This document shows, piece after piece, positions 24,565 to 35,635 of a stretch of DNA of 40,707 bases (positions within the stretch are counted from its first letter, which is position 1; each line of letters begins with the position of its first letter). A program made the position numbers and the translations under genes. Source of the DNA: Pseudomonas laurentiana (GTDB lineage: Bacteria; Pseudomonadota; Gammaproteobacteria; Pseudomonadales; Pseudomonadaceae); NCBI RefSeq assembly GCF_014648275.1, contig NZ_BMQU01000029.1, positions 1-40,707 on the forward strand, written 5' to 3'. The notes under the pieces were generated by a model. It had not been told where the DNA came from. It ran no database searches and was given only the letters and a program-made list of their open reading frames with translations.

Positions 24565-25329
24565 ATGTACAAACTCGAAGTCCAAGATCTGCATAAACGT
24601 TACGGCAGTCACGAAGTGCTCAAGGGCGTATCGCTTGCCGCCAAGGCGGGCGATGTAATCAGCATCATTGGTTCCAGCGGCTCGGGCAAAAGTACGTTCC
24701 TGCGCTGTATCAACCTGCTGGAGCAGCCGCATGCCGGCAAGATCCTGCTCAACAATGAAGAGCTCAAGCTGGTGCCGAACAAGGATGGCGCGCTCAAGGC
24801 TGCCGACCCGAAACAGCTGCAGCGTATGCGTTCACGCCTGTCGATGGTGTTCCAGCATTTCAACCTGTGGTCGCACATGACGGCGTTGGAGAACATCATC
24901 GAGGCACCCGTGCATGTGCTGGGTATGTCCAAGAAGGATGCGCTGGAGAAGGCGGAGCATTACCTGGCCAAGGTAGGGGTTGCCCATCGTAAGGACGCCT
25001 ACCCTGGACATATGTCCGGTGGCGAGCAGCAGCGTGTGGCGATCGCACGTGCGCTGGCCATGGAGCCAGAGGTTATGCTGTTCGATGAGCCTACCTCCGC
25101 GCTTGACCCTGAGTTGGTGGGTGATGTGTTGAAGGTGATGCAGTCGTTGGCCCAGGAAGGCCGGACCATGGTCGTGGTGACGCACGAAATGGGCTTTGCC
25201 CGTGAGGTGTCCAATCAGTTGGTGTTCCTGCACAAAGGGTTGGTGGAAGAGTGTGGTGATCCGCGCGAAGTGCTGGTCAATCCGCGGTCTGAGCGTTTGC
25301 AGCAGTTCCTGGCAGGTAGCCTGAAATAA
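24565..25329 (+). CDS. aotP: Arginine/ornithine ABC transporter ATPase AotP
   Basis: The protein has 254 residues from MYKLEVQDLHKRYG at 24565; an ATG at 24535 in frame adds ten residues. ATPase motifs: Walker A GSSGSGKST, Q-loop in MVFQHFNLW, signature MSGGEQQRVAIARAL, Walker B VMLFDEPTSALDPE, and switch His in VVVTHEMGFA. The insertion between Walker A and the Q-loop (LKLVPNKDGALKAADPKQ) is the one seen in HisP-type ATPases. It drives uptake through AotQM. Confidence 0.94.
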   Translation: MYKLEVQDLHKRYGSHEVLKGVSLAAKAGDVISIIGSSGSGKSTFLRCINLLEQPHAGKILLNNEELKLVPNKDGALKAADPKQLQRMRSRLSMVFQHFNLWSHMTALENIIEAPVHVLGMSKKDALEKAEHYLAKVGVAHRKDAYPGHMSGGEQQRVAIARALAMEPEVMLFDEPTSALDPELVGDVLKVMQSLAQEGRTMVVVTHEMGFAREVSNQLVFLHKGLVEECGDPREVLVNPRSERLQQFLAGSLK

Positions 25330-25436
25330 TCTGCCAATGAGGCTACGCAGGGCTGCCGCTTTGCACCAAAACAGGTCATGCTGCGTGTCGGTTGCAGCTT
25401 GACCTTTGTCTCACCCAAGGTTTCGGATCGTCCTTT

Positions 25437-26417
25437 ATGACCACCCAGCGCATTGCTTTTCTCATTTGGCCCAGCACCAAGGCCCTGACCCTGGCGCTGG
25501 CTGAGGAGGTCTTGCAGGTTGCCCAAAAGGTGCATCCTGAGGTGGTTTACGAGTTGCGGTTCCTGCAGGCGGAAGCACCTGGCGAGGGTGCCTGGCGTCT
25601 GCCGGGTGAGCCTTGGGCAGGGCGCTTGGAGGGTTGTCACAAGCTCTTTTTGCTGGCAGACGAGCCGCCTCAGGCTATCAACTCGGCGCTGGGGAGCGCG
25701 CTCAAGCAACTGGTGCGTGCGGGGTGTGTGGTCGGTGGTCTTTCGGCCGGTATCTACCCGTTGGCCATGCTGGGCTTGCTCGATGGTTATCGCGCTGCGG
25801 TCCATTGGCGCTGGCAGGATGATTTCACTGAGCGCTTCCCCAAGGCGATTGCGACCAGCCACCTGTTTGATTGGGATCGTGACCGCCTGACCGCGTGTGG
25901 TGGCATGTCTGTCGTGGACCTGCTGCTGGCGGTGCTGGCTCGTGATCATGGTGCGGAGTTGGCGGGCGCGGTGTCCGAAGAGTTGGTGGTCGAGCGTATC
26001 CGTGAGGGTGGCGAGCGTCAGCGTATTCCGCTTCAGAATCGATTGGGATCCAGCCATCCAAAGCTGACCCAGGCGGTGCTGTTGATGGAGGCCAACATTG
26101 AAGAGCCGCTGACCACTGACGAAATTGCTCAGCATGTGTGTGTCTCTCGTCGTCAGTTGGAGCGCATCTTCAAACAGTACCTGAACCGTGTGCCGAGCCA
26201 GTACTACCTGGAGTTGCGCCTGAACAAGGCGCGGCAGATGCTTATGCAGACCAGCAAGTCGATCATCCAGATCGGCCTTTCGTGCGGTTTCTCCTCCGGG
26301 CCACATTTTTCCAGTGCCTACCGCAACTTCTTTGGCGCAACGCCGCGTGAAGATCGTAACCAGCGCCGCAGCAGCAGCCCGTTCGAGCTTTCATCCGTAC
26401 CCGCCGAGCGCGGCTGA
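25437..26417 (+). CDS. argR: Arginine-responsive regulator ArgR (AraC/GlxA type)
   Basis: The protein has 326 residues from the ATG at 25437. The N-terminal ~190 residues form a DJ-1/glutamine amidotransferase-like domain (IAFLIWPSTKALTLALAEEVL, CGGMSVVDLLLAVLARDHG). The C-terminus (~215-320) has the AraC double helix-turn-helix with ISVSRRQLERIF-like and GLSCGFSSGPHFSSAYRNFFGATP segments. This is the Pseudomonas ArgR, unrelated to E. coli ArgR. In P. aeruginosa it activates the aot and aru operons and represses arginine synthesis when arginine is present. It is last in aotJQMP-argR, 107 bases after aotP. Confidence 0.92.
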   Translation: MTTQRIAFLIWPSTKALTLALAEEVLQVAQKVHPEVVYELRFLQAEAPGEGAWRLPGEPWAGRLEGCHKLFLLADEPPQAINSALGSALKQLVRAGCVVGGLSAGIYPLAMLGLLDGYRAAVHWRWQDDFTERFPKAIATSHLFDWDRDRLTACGGMSVVDLLLAVLARDHGAELAGAVSEELVVERIREGGERQRIPLQNRLGSSHPKLTQAVLLMEANIEEPLTTDEIAQHVCVSRRQLERIFKQYLNRVPSQYYLELRLNKARQMLMQTSKSIIQIGLSCGFSSGPHFSSAYRNFFGATPREDRNQRRSSSPFELSSVPAERG

Positions 26418-26665
26418 TCCAGCCAGGTCGCCTCGCGAGGGGCGCAGTTGATACCGCTGCAGGGCGACAAGCATGGGGCTGCAGTGTCTGCCCAGTGCCA
26501 TCAACTGTCCAAGGCAGCTGTGCCTGGATTTCCGGCTTGGGCCGGCTCCCGTCAAACAGGTTTTTGGGGTGATTCGCACGCCCGAAAATTTCTGCACCTG
26601 CCCTGGGTGCGGAATCTCCCCGTCGATACCCCGCACCGTTTAAACTGCGCCTTTGCGACCCTATT

Positions 26666-28031
<1,366 letters not shown>

Positions 28032-28041
28032 TTGTCCTCTG

Positions 28042-28135
28042 TTCGCTGGCCCCTGGTGGCCAGCGAAACTGATTTCCGCGGCTTGTGCACCTTGCACGCG
28101 CTGCTTTTTTCTCGCCGACGGCTGTCGGCCTGTTT
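28042..28135 (+). terminator. Hairpin series between aruC and aruF
   Basis: Three stems in a row: TTCGCTGGCC (28042-28051) with GGCCAGCGAA (28058-28067); a GTGCA/TGCAC stem followed by a run of six T ending at 28110; and GCCGAC (28114-28119) with GTCGGC (28124-28129), followed by CTGTTTT. They look like partial terminators or RNA-processing sites that would make aruC mRNA more abundant than the downstream genes. Confidence 0.5.
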
Positions 28136-28156
28136 TCCCCGAAAAGGAGTGACACC

Positions 28157-29176
28157 ATGCTGGTGATGCGCCCCGCGCAAATGGCTGATCTAGGCGAAGT
28201 ACAGCGTCTGGCTGCCGACAGTCCCATTGGTGTCACGTCCCTGCCGGACGATGCCGCACGCTTGAGCGACAAGATTGCCGCCTCTGAGACCTCGTTTGCT
28301 GCTGAAGTCAGCTTCAATGGCGAAGAGAGCTACTTTTTTGTGCTGGAGGACACTGCCACCGGCAAGTTGGCCGGTTGTTCGGCGATTGTGGCATCGGCGG
28401 GCTATTCAGAGCCGTTCTACAGCTTTCGTAACGAGACCTTTGTCCACGCCTCGCGTGAACTGAAGATCCACAACAAGATTCACGTGCTGTCGCAGTGTCA
28501 TGACCTGACCGGTAACAGCCTGTTGACCAGTTTCTATGTACTGCCGGAGTTGGTGGGAACGGGTTGGTCCGAGTTGAATTCGCGCGGACGCCTGTTGTTC
28601 ATGGCCTCTCACCCTGAACGTTTCGCTGATTCGGTGGTTACCGAGATCGTCGGCTACAGCGATGAACAGGGCGACTCCCCATTCTGGGACGCCATTGGGC
28701 GTAATTTTTTCGACCTCAACTATGCCGAGGCCGAACGCCTGTGCGGCTTGAAGAGCCGGACGTTCCTGGCTGAGCTGATGCCGCATTACCCGATCTATGT
28801 GCCGCTGTTGCCGGACGCCGCGCAAGAGGCGATGGGTCAGGTTCACCCGCGTGCGCAAATCACCTTCGACATCTTGATGCGCGAAGGGTTTGAAACCGAT
28901 CACTACATCGACATTTTCGACGGCGGCCCGACCTTGCATGCGCGGGTTTCGGGTATCCGTTCGATCGCCCAAAGCCGTGTGGTACCCGTGCGTATCGAAG
29001 AGCAGGTGGCCAAGGGCGGGCGTCCTTATCTGGTTTCCAACGGACAGTTGCAGGATTACCGCGCTGTGTTGCTGGAACTGGACTGGGTGCCTGGCAAGCC
29101 AGTGAGCCTGACGTTTGAAGCGGCCGATGCCCTGGGTGTTGGTGAGGGCGCCAGCGTGCGCCTGGTTGCGGTTTGA
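28157..29176 (+). CDS. aruF: Arginine/ornithine N-succinyltransferase alpha subunit AruF
   Basis: The protein has 339 residues from the ATG at 28157 with AAGGAG upstream. It belongs to the AstA family: MLVMRPAQMADLGEVQRLA at the N-terminus, FRNETFVHASRELKIHNKI and LTGNSLLTSFYVLP in the core, and DSPFWDAIGRNFFDLNYAEAE. With AruG it forms the succinyltransferase that moves succinyl from succinyl-CoA to the alpha-amino group of arginine or ornithine, the first step of the pathway. Pseudomonas uses two paralogous subunits where E. coli has one AstA. Confidence 0.93.
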   Translation: MLVMRPAQMADLGEVQRLAADSPIGVTSLPDDAARLSDKIAASETSFAAEVSFNGEESYFFVLEDTATGKLAGCSAIVASAGYSEPFYSFRNETFVHASRELKIHNKIHVLSQCHDLTGNSLLTSFYVLPELVGTGWSELNSRGRLLFMASHPERFADSVVTEIVGYSDEQGDSPFWDAIGRNFFDLNYAEAERLCGLKSRTFLAELMPHYPIYVPLLPDAAQEAMGQVHPRAQITFDILMREGFETDHYIDIFDGGPTLHARVSGIRSIAQSRVVPVRIEEQVAKGGRPYLVSNGQLQDYRAVLLELDWVPGKPVSLTFEAADALGVGEGASVRLVAV

Positions 29177-29215
29177 TGCCTGCGGTTTGAAAACCGAGTA
29201 TCCAGGTCGAGTTTT

Positions 29216-29237
29216 GCGGCGGGCCTTAGGCCGCCGC
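29216..29237 (+). repeat. Hairpin just before the aruG ribosome binding site
   Basis: GCGGC...GGCC TTA GGCC...GCCGC folds into a GC-rich stem with a one-base bulge. It ends two bases before the GAGGAG of aruG, so it could affect aruG translation or protect the mRNA. Confidence 0.45.
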
Positions 29238-29250
29238 CCGAGGAGATAGC

Positions 29251-30276
29251 ATGATCGTTCGTCCCGTACGCAGCAGCGATTTACCTGCGCTGATTGAACT
29301 TGCGCGCAGCACCGGTACCACAGGCCTCACGACGTTGCCGGCCAACGAAGAGCGATTGGCGCACCGGGTGGGTTGGGCTGAAAAAACCTTCCGTGGTGAA
29401 GCCGAGCGGGGCGACGCGGACTACCTGTTCGCGTTGGAGGACGATGCGGGTGAGGTGGTCGGCATTTCGGCTGTCGCCGGGGCCGTCGGCCTGCGCGAGC
29501 CTTGGTATAACTACCGGGTCGGCCTTACCGTCAGCGCCTCCCAGGAGCTGAACATCTACCGGGAAATCCCGACGCTGTTCCTGGCTAATGACCTGACCGG
29601 CAACTCTGAGCTGTGCTCGCTGTTCTTGCGTAGTGATTACCGTACTGGCCTGAATGGCCGTCTGTTGTCCAAGGCGCGGCTGTTGTTCATTGCCGAGTTC
29701 CCGGAGCTGTTCGGTAACAAGATCATTGCCGAGATGCGGGGGATGTCCGACGTCAATGGTCGTTCGCCTTTCTGGGAGAGTCTCGGGCGACATTTCTTCA
29801 AAATGGAGTTCAGTCAGGCTGATTACCTGACGGGTGTAGGCAACAAAGCGTTCATTGCCGAGCTGATGCCCAAGTTCCCGCTCTATACCTGTTTCCTTTC
29901 TGAAGCCGCGCGCAACGTCATCGGTCGTGTGCACACCGACACCGAGCCTGCGCTGGCCATGCTCAAGGGCGAAGGTTTCAGCTATCAGGGTTATGTCGAC
30001 ATCTTTGACGCGGGCCCGGCCATCGAATGCGAGACCCGCAAGATCCGTGCGGTGCATGACAGCCAGGCGCTTGTGCTGGCGGTGGGTACGCCCGGTGACG
30101 ACGCCACCCCATACATCATCCACAACCGCAAGCGTGAGGACTGCCGTATTGCAGCAGCGCCTGCTCGTTTGGCCGCCGGTACCCTGGTGGTCGATCCACA
30201 AACTGCGAAGCGCTTGCGCTTGAGCGCTGGCGATCAGGTCCGCGCCGTACCCTTGTCCGCCCGGGAGGCCCAGTAA
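29251..30276 (+). CDS. aruG: Arginine/ornithine N-succinyltransferase beta subunit AruG
   Basis: The protein has 341 residues from the ATG at 29251 with GAGGAG upstream. It is a paralogue of AruF along its whole length: MIVRPVRSSDLPALIELA, LTVSASQELNIYREIP, LTGNSELCSLFLRSDYR and SPFWESLGRHFFKMEF align with the AruF segments. Together the two make the heteromeric enzyme, and the pair arose by tandem duplication of an astA ancestor. It ends with TAA directly followed by the astD ATG, so translation is coupled. Confidence 0.93.
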   Translation: MIVRPVRSSDLPALIELARSTGTTGLTTLPANEERLAHRVGWAEKTFRGEAERGDADYLFALEDDAGEVVGISAVAGAVGLREPWYNYRVGLTVSASQELNIYREIPTLFLANDLTGNSELCSLFLRSDYRTGLNGRLLSKARLLFIAEFPELFGNKIIAEMRGMSDVNGRSPFWESLGRHFFKMEFSQADYLTGVGNKAFIAELMPKFPLYTCFLSEAARNVIGRVHTDTEPALAMLKGEGFSYQGYVDIFDAGPAIECETRKIRAVHDSQALVLAVGTPGDDATPYIIHNRKREDCRIAAAPARLAAGTLVVDPQTAKRLRLSAGDQVRAVPLSAREAQ

Positions 30277-31740
<1,464 letters not shown>

Positions 31741-31764
31741 CAACAGGTCCACGGAGTCTTGCCG

Positions 31765-33114
31765 ATGAAATCCTTTGAAGTGAATTTTGATGGTCTGGTT
31801 GGCCCGACGCATAACTATGGCGGGCTGTCCTACGGCAACGTCGCGTCGCAGAGCAACAGCCAGCAGGCTTCCAGCCCTCGCGAGGCAGCCCGTCAAGGGC
31901 TGGCGAAGATGAAGGCCCTGATGGACATGGGCTTCACACAGGGCGTTTTGGCACCGCAGGAGCGTCCGGATGTGGCCGCACTGCGTCAGTTGGGGTTTAC
32001 CGGGACTGATGCCCAGGTAATCGCGCGCGCCGCGAAAGAAGCAATGCCGTTGCTAGTGGCATCGTGCTCCGCTTCGAGCATGTGGGTTGCCAATGCTGCG
32101 ACTGTCAGCCCGAGTGCCGACACCGCCGATGGTCGCGTGCATTTCACTGCAGCGAACCTCAACTGCAAGTACCACCGCAGCATTGAGCACCCCACGACCA
32201 GTCGGGTACTGGGAGCCATGTTTGCTGATCAACGGCACTTCGCGCATCACGCTGCGTTGCCGGCCGTCAGCCAATTCGGCGATGAAGGTGCGGCCAACCA
32301 TACCCGCTTTTGCCGCAGTTACGGCGAGGCAGGTGTCGAATTCTTCGTCTTCGGTCGCAGTGCCTTCGATACCCGCTTCCCGGCACCGCAGAAGTACCCA
32401 GCGCGTCAAACCCTTGAGGCTTCGCAAGCGGTTGCCCGTCTTCATGGCCTGAGTGAAGCGGGTGTGGTCTACGCTCAGCAGAATCCAGCGGTGATCGATC
32501 AGGGTGTGTTCCACAACGATGTGATCGCAGTGGGTAATGGTGAGGTGCTGTTCTATCACGAGGACGCCTTTCTGGGCACCGACGTGATGCTCGCCGAACT
32601 GCAAGCTAAACTGGCTAAGCGGGGCGGTAACTTCAAGAGTATCTGTGTGCCGCGTGCACAAGTGTCTGTTGAAGATGCAGTGCGCTCGTACTTGTTCAAC
32701 AGTCAGTTGCTGTCGCGTGCCGATGGCTCGATGCTGCTGATCGTGCCCGAAGAGTGCCGCAACAACGAGCGCGTCTGGGCGTACCTGTCGGCGCTGACCC
32801 GCCAGGGCGGCCCGGTGGCAGAGGTCAAGGTGTTCGACCTCAAGCAGAGCATGCAGAACGGTGGCGGGCCGGCTTGCCTGCGCTTGCGCGTCGCCCTCAA
32901 CGAAACGGAGCTGGCGGCGGTCAATCCAGGCGTTATCATGACGGCGCCGCTGTACGACACGCTGATTCAGTGGGTGGACAAGCATTACCGCGACCGCTTG
33001 AGCGAAAGCGATCTGGCCGACCCGCAGTTGTTGGTGGAGTGCCGTACGGCGTTGGATGAGCTGACCCAGATTCTGAAACTGGGCTCGGTCTATCCATTCC
33101 AACTTGAACCTTGA
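31765..33114 (+). CDS. astB: N-succinylarginine dihydrolase AruB (AstB)
   Basis: The protein has 449 residues from the ATG at 31765 with CGGAG upstream; a TTG at 31759 adds two residues. [23 protein letters not shown] at the N-terminus is the family signature (quoted in part). The expected nucleophile is Cys371 in [11 protein letters not shown], with a conserved histidine in [10 protein letters not shown]. It belongs to the amidinotransferase fold and cleaves succinylarginine to succinylornithine, two ammonia and CO2, the second pathway step. It lies 24 bases after astD. Confidence 0.95.
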   Translation: MKSFEVNFDGLVGPTHNYGGLSYGNVASQSNSQQASSPREAARQGLAKMKALMDMGFTQGVLAPQERPDVAALRQLGFTGTDAQVIARAAKEAMPLLVASCSASSMWVANAATVSPSADTADGRVHFTAANLNCKYHRSIEHPTTSRVLGAMFADQRHFAHHAALPAVSQFGDEGAANHTRFCRSYGEAGVEFFVFGRSAFDTRFPAPQKYPARQTLEASQAVARLHGLSEAGVVYAQQNPAVIDQGVFHNDVIAVGNGEVLFYHEDAFLGTDVMLAELQAKLAKRGGNFKSICVPRAQVSVEDAVRSYLFNSQLLSRADGSMLLIVPEECRNNERVWAYLSALTRQGGPVAEVKVFDLKQSMQNGGGPACLRLRVALNETELAAVNPGVIMTAPLYDTLIQWVDKHYRDRLSESDLADPQLLVECRTALDELTQILKLGSVYPFQLEP

Positions 33115-33128
33115 GAGAGAATTCGACT

Positions 33129-33419
33129 ATGTCCGACGCCCTGCAGCTGATCCTCGAAGATGATGACGGCACTCAGCTGGAAACCTCCTGCACCCGCTTC
33201 GCGGTGGTCTGGCAAGGCAAGGAGGTATGGATTCAGCAGGATGGCCGCGGCCAGCTGCTGATTGGCGTCGACGTCGAAGAAGACGACGCCGAGTATGCCA
33301 ACCTGCTGCTGCGCCCGCTGGCCACCAACCTGGTCAGCCTGCAGCTGGAAATGGAACCGGCCGATGCCGGTGAAGACGACGATCACGTCCACGGCCCAGA
33401 CTGCGGACACCATCACTAA
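33129..33419 (+). CDS. Small acidic protein with His/Cys-rich C-terminal tail, in the aru operon
   Basis: The protein has 96 residues from the ATG at 33129; GAGAGA lies upstream. The body (1-~78) looks like a small alpha/beta domain ([36 protein letters not shown]), with many Asp and Glu. The last residues, [14 protein letters not shown], hold five histidines and a cysteine, typical of metal-binding tails on metallochaperones. It lies 14 bases after astB and 11 bases before astE, clearly in the operon; P. aeruginosa has an equivalent gene (PA0900) in the same place. Some databases call it topoisomerase II, which the sequence does not support. Function is unknown. Zinc supply to AstE is my inference. 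Confidence 0.8.
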   Translation: MSDALQLILEDDDGTQLETSCTRFAVVWQGKEVWIQQDGRGQLLIGVDVEEDDAEYANLLLRPLATNLVSLQLEMEPADAGEDDDHVHGPDCGHHH

Positions 33420-33430
33420 GGACAAGGCCC

Positions 33431-34441
33431 ATGCTCGCCCTCGGCAAACTGCTCGACCTGACCCTCGCCGGTCGTGAACCGGCGGAGAAGACTCAGATGA
33501 CTGTCGAAGGCGTGCGCATGCGCTGGCTCGGCGAAGGCGCACTGGAAGTGCGCCCTCCCGAGGCTCGCGACAATGGCATGGACCTGTTGCTGTCAGCCGG
33601 TATCCATGGCAACGAAACAGCCCCCATCGAGTTGCTCGATGAGTTGCTGCATGGCATTGCCCGTGGCGATATCAAGCCGCGTGCACGGATGCTGTTCCTG
33701 TTTGGCAACCCCGAAGCCATTCGTCGAGGCGAGCGTTACATCGAGCAGGACGTCAATCGCCTGTTCAATGGGCGCCATGAGTTGTCCAGTGGCACGGAAG
33801 CACTGCGTGCCGGCGAGCTTGAGCGTTTGGCGGCTACCTTCTTCAGTGTGCCGGGACGTATGCGCTTGCATTACGACCTGCACACCGCAATACGTGGCTC
33901 GAAGATCGAGCAGTTTGCACTGTATCCCTTCAAGGAGGGGCGTCAGCACTCGCGTCGAGAGTTGGCACGCTTGCGCGCTGCGGGGATGGAGGCCGTATTG
34001 TTGCAAAGCAAGGCGTCGATTACGTTCACGGCCTACACCTACGAACAACTGGATGCCGAAGCATTCACGCTGGAGCTGGGCAAGGCTCGACCGTTTGGTC
34101 AAAACCAGCAGGTGAACCTGCTGCTGCTGGAGGAGCGTCTCAAGCGCATCATCGAAGGCGATGAGCCGAGCGCGGAAGACGAGCGGCTTGATGGTTTGCA
34201 GTTGTTCAGCGTTGCTCGCGAGATTATCAAGCACAGCGACAACTTCCACCTGCACCTGCCTGCTGATATCGAAAACTTTTCCGAACTCTCCAAGGGCTAT
34301 CTGCTGGCCGAGGATCTGGCTGAAACACGCTGGATTGTTGAGGAGGAGGGCGCTCGCATCATTTTTCCAAACCCCAAGGTCAAGAATGGTCTGCGTGCGG
34401 GCATTCTGATTGTGCCGACCACACCGGATCAGTTGGGCTGA
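33431..34441 (+). CDS. astE: Succinylglutamate desuccinylase AruE (AstE)
   Basis: The protein has 336 residues of the M14/AstE-AspA family. The zinc site is visible as His and Glu in [13 protein letters not shown], and a further His in [15 protein letters not shown]; a catalytic Glu is expected in [12 protein letters not shown]. It hydrolyses succinylglutamate to glutamate and succinate, the last AST step. The start ATG at 33431 is 11 bases after the small His-tail gene. It is the last gene of the operon and converges on ribH2 across an 81-base gap filled by a hairpin. Confidence 0.94.
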   Translation: MLALGKLLDLTLAGREPAEKTQMTVEGVRMRWLGEGALEVRPPEARDNGMDLLLSAGIHGNETAPIELLDELLHGIARGDIKPRARMLFLFGNPEAIRRGERYIEQDVNRLFNGRHELSSGTEALRAGELERLAATFFSVPGRMRLHYDLHTAIRGSKIEQFALYPFKEGRQHSRRELARLRAAGMEAVLLQSKASITFTAYTYEQLDAEAFTLELGKARPFGQNQQVNLLLLEERLKRIIEGDEPSAEDERLDGLQLFSVAREIIKHSDNFHLHLPADIENFSELSKGYLLAEDLAETRWIVEEEGARIIFPNPKVKNGLRAGILIVPTTPDQLG

Positions 34442-34472
34442 TCGATTTTCTCTGCTGAGGTAATGCCGTAGC

Positions 34473-34528
34473 GTGTAACGCCGGTCCCATACAAGGGCGC
34501 CGGCGTATGGGTGGAGTGGCGGTTACAC
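34473..34528. terminator. Nested hairpin between convergent astE and ribH2
   Basis: The outer stem is GTGTAACGCC (34473-34482) with GGCGGTTACAC (34518-34528, one bulge). The inner stem is CCCATAC (34486-34492) with GTATGGG (34505-34511). It overlaps the ribH2 stop codon. There is no T-run, but the position suggests a bidirectional transcription block. Confidence 0.5.
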
Positions 34529-35029
34529 GGCGCGTTTTTGTGACACTTCGTTGCGGCGCAGTGCTCGCAGCTTCTGCAGGGTGTCGGCACAGGTCTTCGC
34601 GGCCTCGGCACCCTTAACCAGGAAGTGCTCAAAGTAGAAGGTCTGGTGTTCGTCGCCTGCGTGGAAGTGATGCGGTGTCAATACCACCGAGAACACGGGT
34701 ACTTCGGTTTCCAGTTGAACCTGCATCAATCCACTGATCACCGATTGTGCCACGAATTCATGGCGGTACAGGCCGCCATCGACCACCAGGCCGGCTGCCA
34801 CAATGCCGGCATAGCGGCCTGTGCGGGCCAGCAGCTTGGCGTGCAGCGGAATTTCAAAGGCGCCGCCCACTTCAAAGAAGTCAATGTCGCCGGGTTGATA
34901 GCCGTGATTGCCCATCTCTTCGACAAAGGCCTTGCGTGCCTGGTCGACAATATCCTTGTGCCAGCAGGCCTGAATGAACGCAATTCGCTCTTGAGGATGG
35001 CTTTTGCTATCGATTGCAGTGGGTTGCAT
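34523..35029 (-). CDS. ribH2: RibH2-type 6,7-dimethyl-8-ribityllumazine synthase
   Basis: The protein has 168 residues from MQPTAIDSKSHPQERIAF at 35029; the longer reading frame runs back into the riboswitch. IAFIQACWHKDIVDQARKAF, FFEVGGAFEIPLHAKLLARTGRYAGIVAAGLVVDGG (quoted in part) and SVVLTPHHFHAGDEHQTFYFEHF follow the Brucella-type RibH2 more closely than the icosahedral RibH. RibH2 enzymes are decamers that condense the ribitylamino-pyrimidine with dihydroxybutanone phosphate in riboflavin synthesis. A normal ribH is expected elsewhere in the genome with the rib/nus genes. Transcription is controlled by an FMN riboswitch directly upstream. Confidence 0.9.
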   Translation of the reverse strand: MQPTAIDSKSHPQERIAFIQACWHKDIVDQARKAFVEEMGNHGYQPGDIDFFEVGGAFEIPLHAKLLARTGRYAGIVAAGLVVDGGLYRHEFVAQSVISGLMQVQLETEVPVFSVVLTPHHFHAGDEHQTFYFEHFLVKGAEAAKTCADTLQKLRALRRNEVSQKRAV

Positions 35030-35076
35030 TAAAACGGACTCCTGTTTGTATGAGAAACAGGGCATCTGGATCGAAA

Positions 35077-35127
35077 GGGATAGCCGGCGTGCAGGTATGC
35101 AGCCGCAGGCACGCAGGTGCCTATCCC
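35077..35127 (-). promoter_or_regulatory. Expression-platform hairpin of the FMN riboswitch
   Basis: On the minus strand GGGATAG (35127-35121) pairs with CTATCCC (35083-35077), enclosing a second stem, GCGTGC with GCACGC. A short T-stretch follows. It touches the 3' end of the aptamer, as expected of a terminator that forms when FMN is bound. The U-run is short, so translational control is also possible. Confidence 0.55.
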
Positions 35128-35272
35128 GTTCTCTCTTTATCCGGACTATGACCGTCGGCCCCGGAATCACACCGGGTCTGCTGACCTTGCAGGGGTATCT
35201 GCAAGCGCTCGCGGGCTATGCGCAGTGTGCGCAATTACCGCCGGTGGGGAATTGCACCCCGCCCTGAGAACG
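35127..35272 (-). ncRNA. FMN riboswitch (RFN element)
   Basis: On the minus strand the conserved RFN blocks appear in order. They are GGGCGGGGTGCAATTCCCCA, ACCGGCGGTAATTGCG, AGCCCGCGAGCGC, GACCCGGTGTGATTCCGGGG and CCGACGGTCATAGTCCGGAT. The closing stem is TTCTC with GAGAGAA. The element lies ~100 bases upstream of ribH2. FMN binding should switch off ribH2 expression. No other gene is present between 35030 and 35635. Confidence 0.95.
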
Positions 35273-35275
35273 TCG

Positions 35276-35292
35276 CCGTCAGCGGCTGACGG
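35276..35292. repeat. Palindrome next to the FMN riboswitch
   Basis: CCGTCAGCGGCTGACGG is a perfect 8-bp inverted repeat around one base. It lies 4 bases upstream of the riboswitch aptamer on the minus strand, near the expected transcription start. It may be an operator or a 5' protective hairpin. Confidence 0.5.
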
Positions 35293-35533
35293 CAGCGGAT
35301 TATTAGCACAGTTTTCAGGGAAACGTATAGCCTGCTAATGATATTGGCGCCGATGAAAGACATTTCATCCGAGAACCCTTGCCAATTGGCGTGTGCATCC
35401 TCCGTAATGCCTTGTCAGTAGGGGAAAACAGGCTTTAGCATCCCGGGCACGCTTAGCGGAGGGAATTTTGCCGCTTTTGTTTGTCATTGCCGTTACAGGT
35501 TGTCCAATTGACGGCTTCTATCGCATAAACACA

Positions 35534-35562
35534 CTGTACCCAGGCCTCAGGCCCGATATAAT
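35534..35562 (+). promoter_or_regulatory. Promoter of alaS
   Basis: A perfect -10, TATAAT (35557-35562), lies ~74 bases before alaS. The -35 at the right distance (CTGTAC, 35534-35539) is weak. The rest of 35293-35533, between the two divergent genes, should also contain the ribH2 promoter, which I could not fix. Confidence 0.55.
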
Positions 35563-35635
35563 GCGGCCCTTTGCCGTCGTTTCGTCAATTTGACGCAAGC
35601 ATTTGCCTCTGGCCGCCGTTTCCGTGGAAGAACCT

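Noticed and set aside
33129-33419. Annotation of the small aru-operon protein as topoisomerase II
   Set aside because: 96 residues with no topoisomerase motif; the name appears to be a propagated error.
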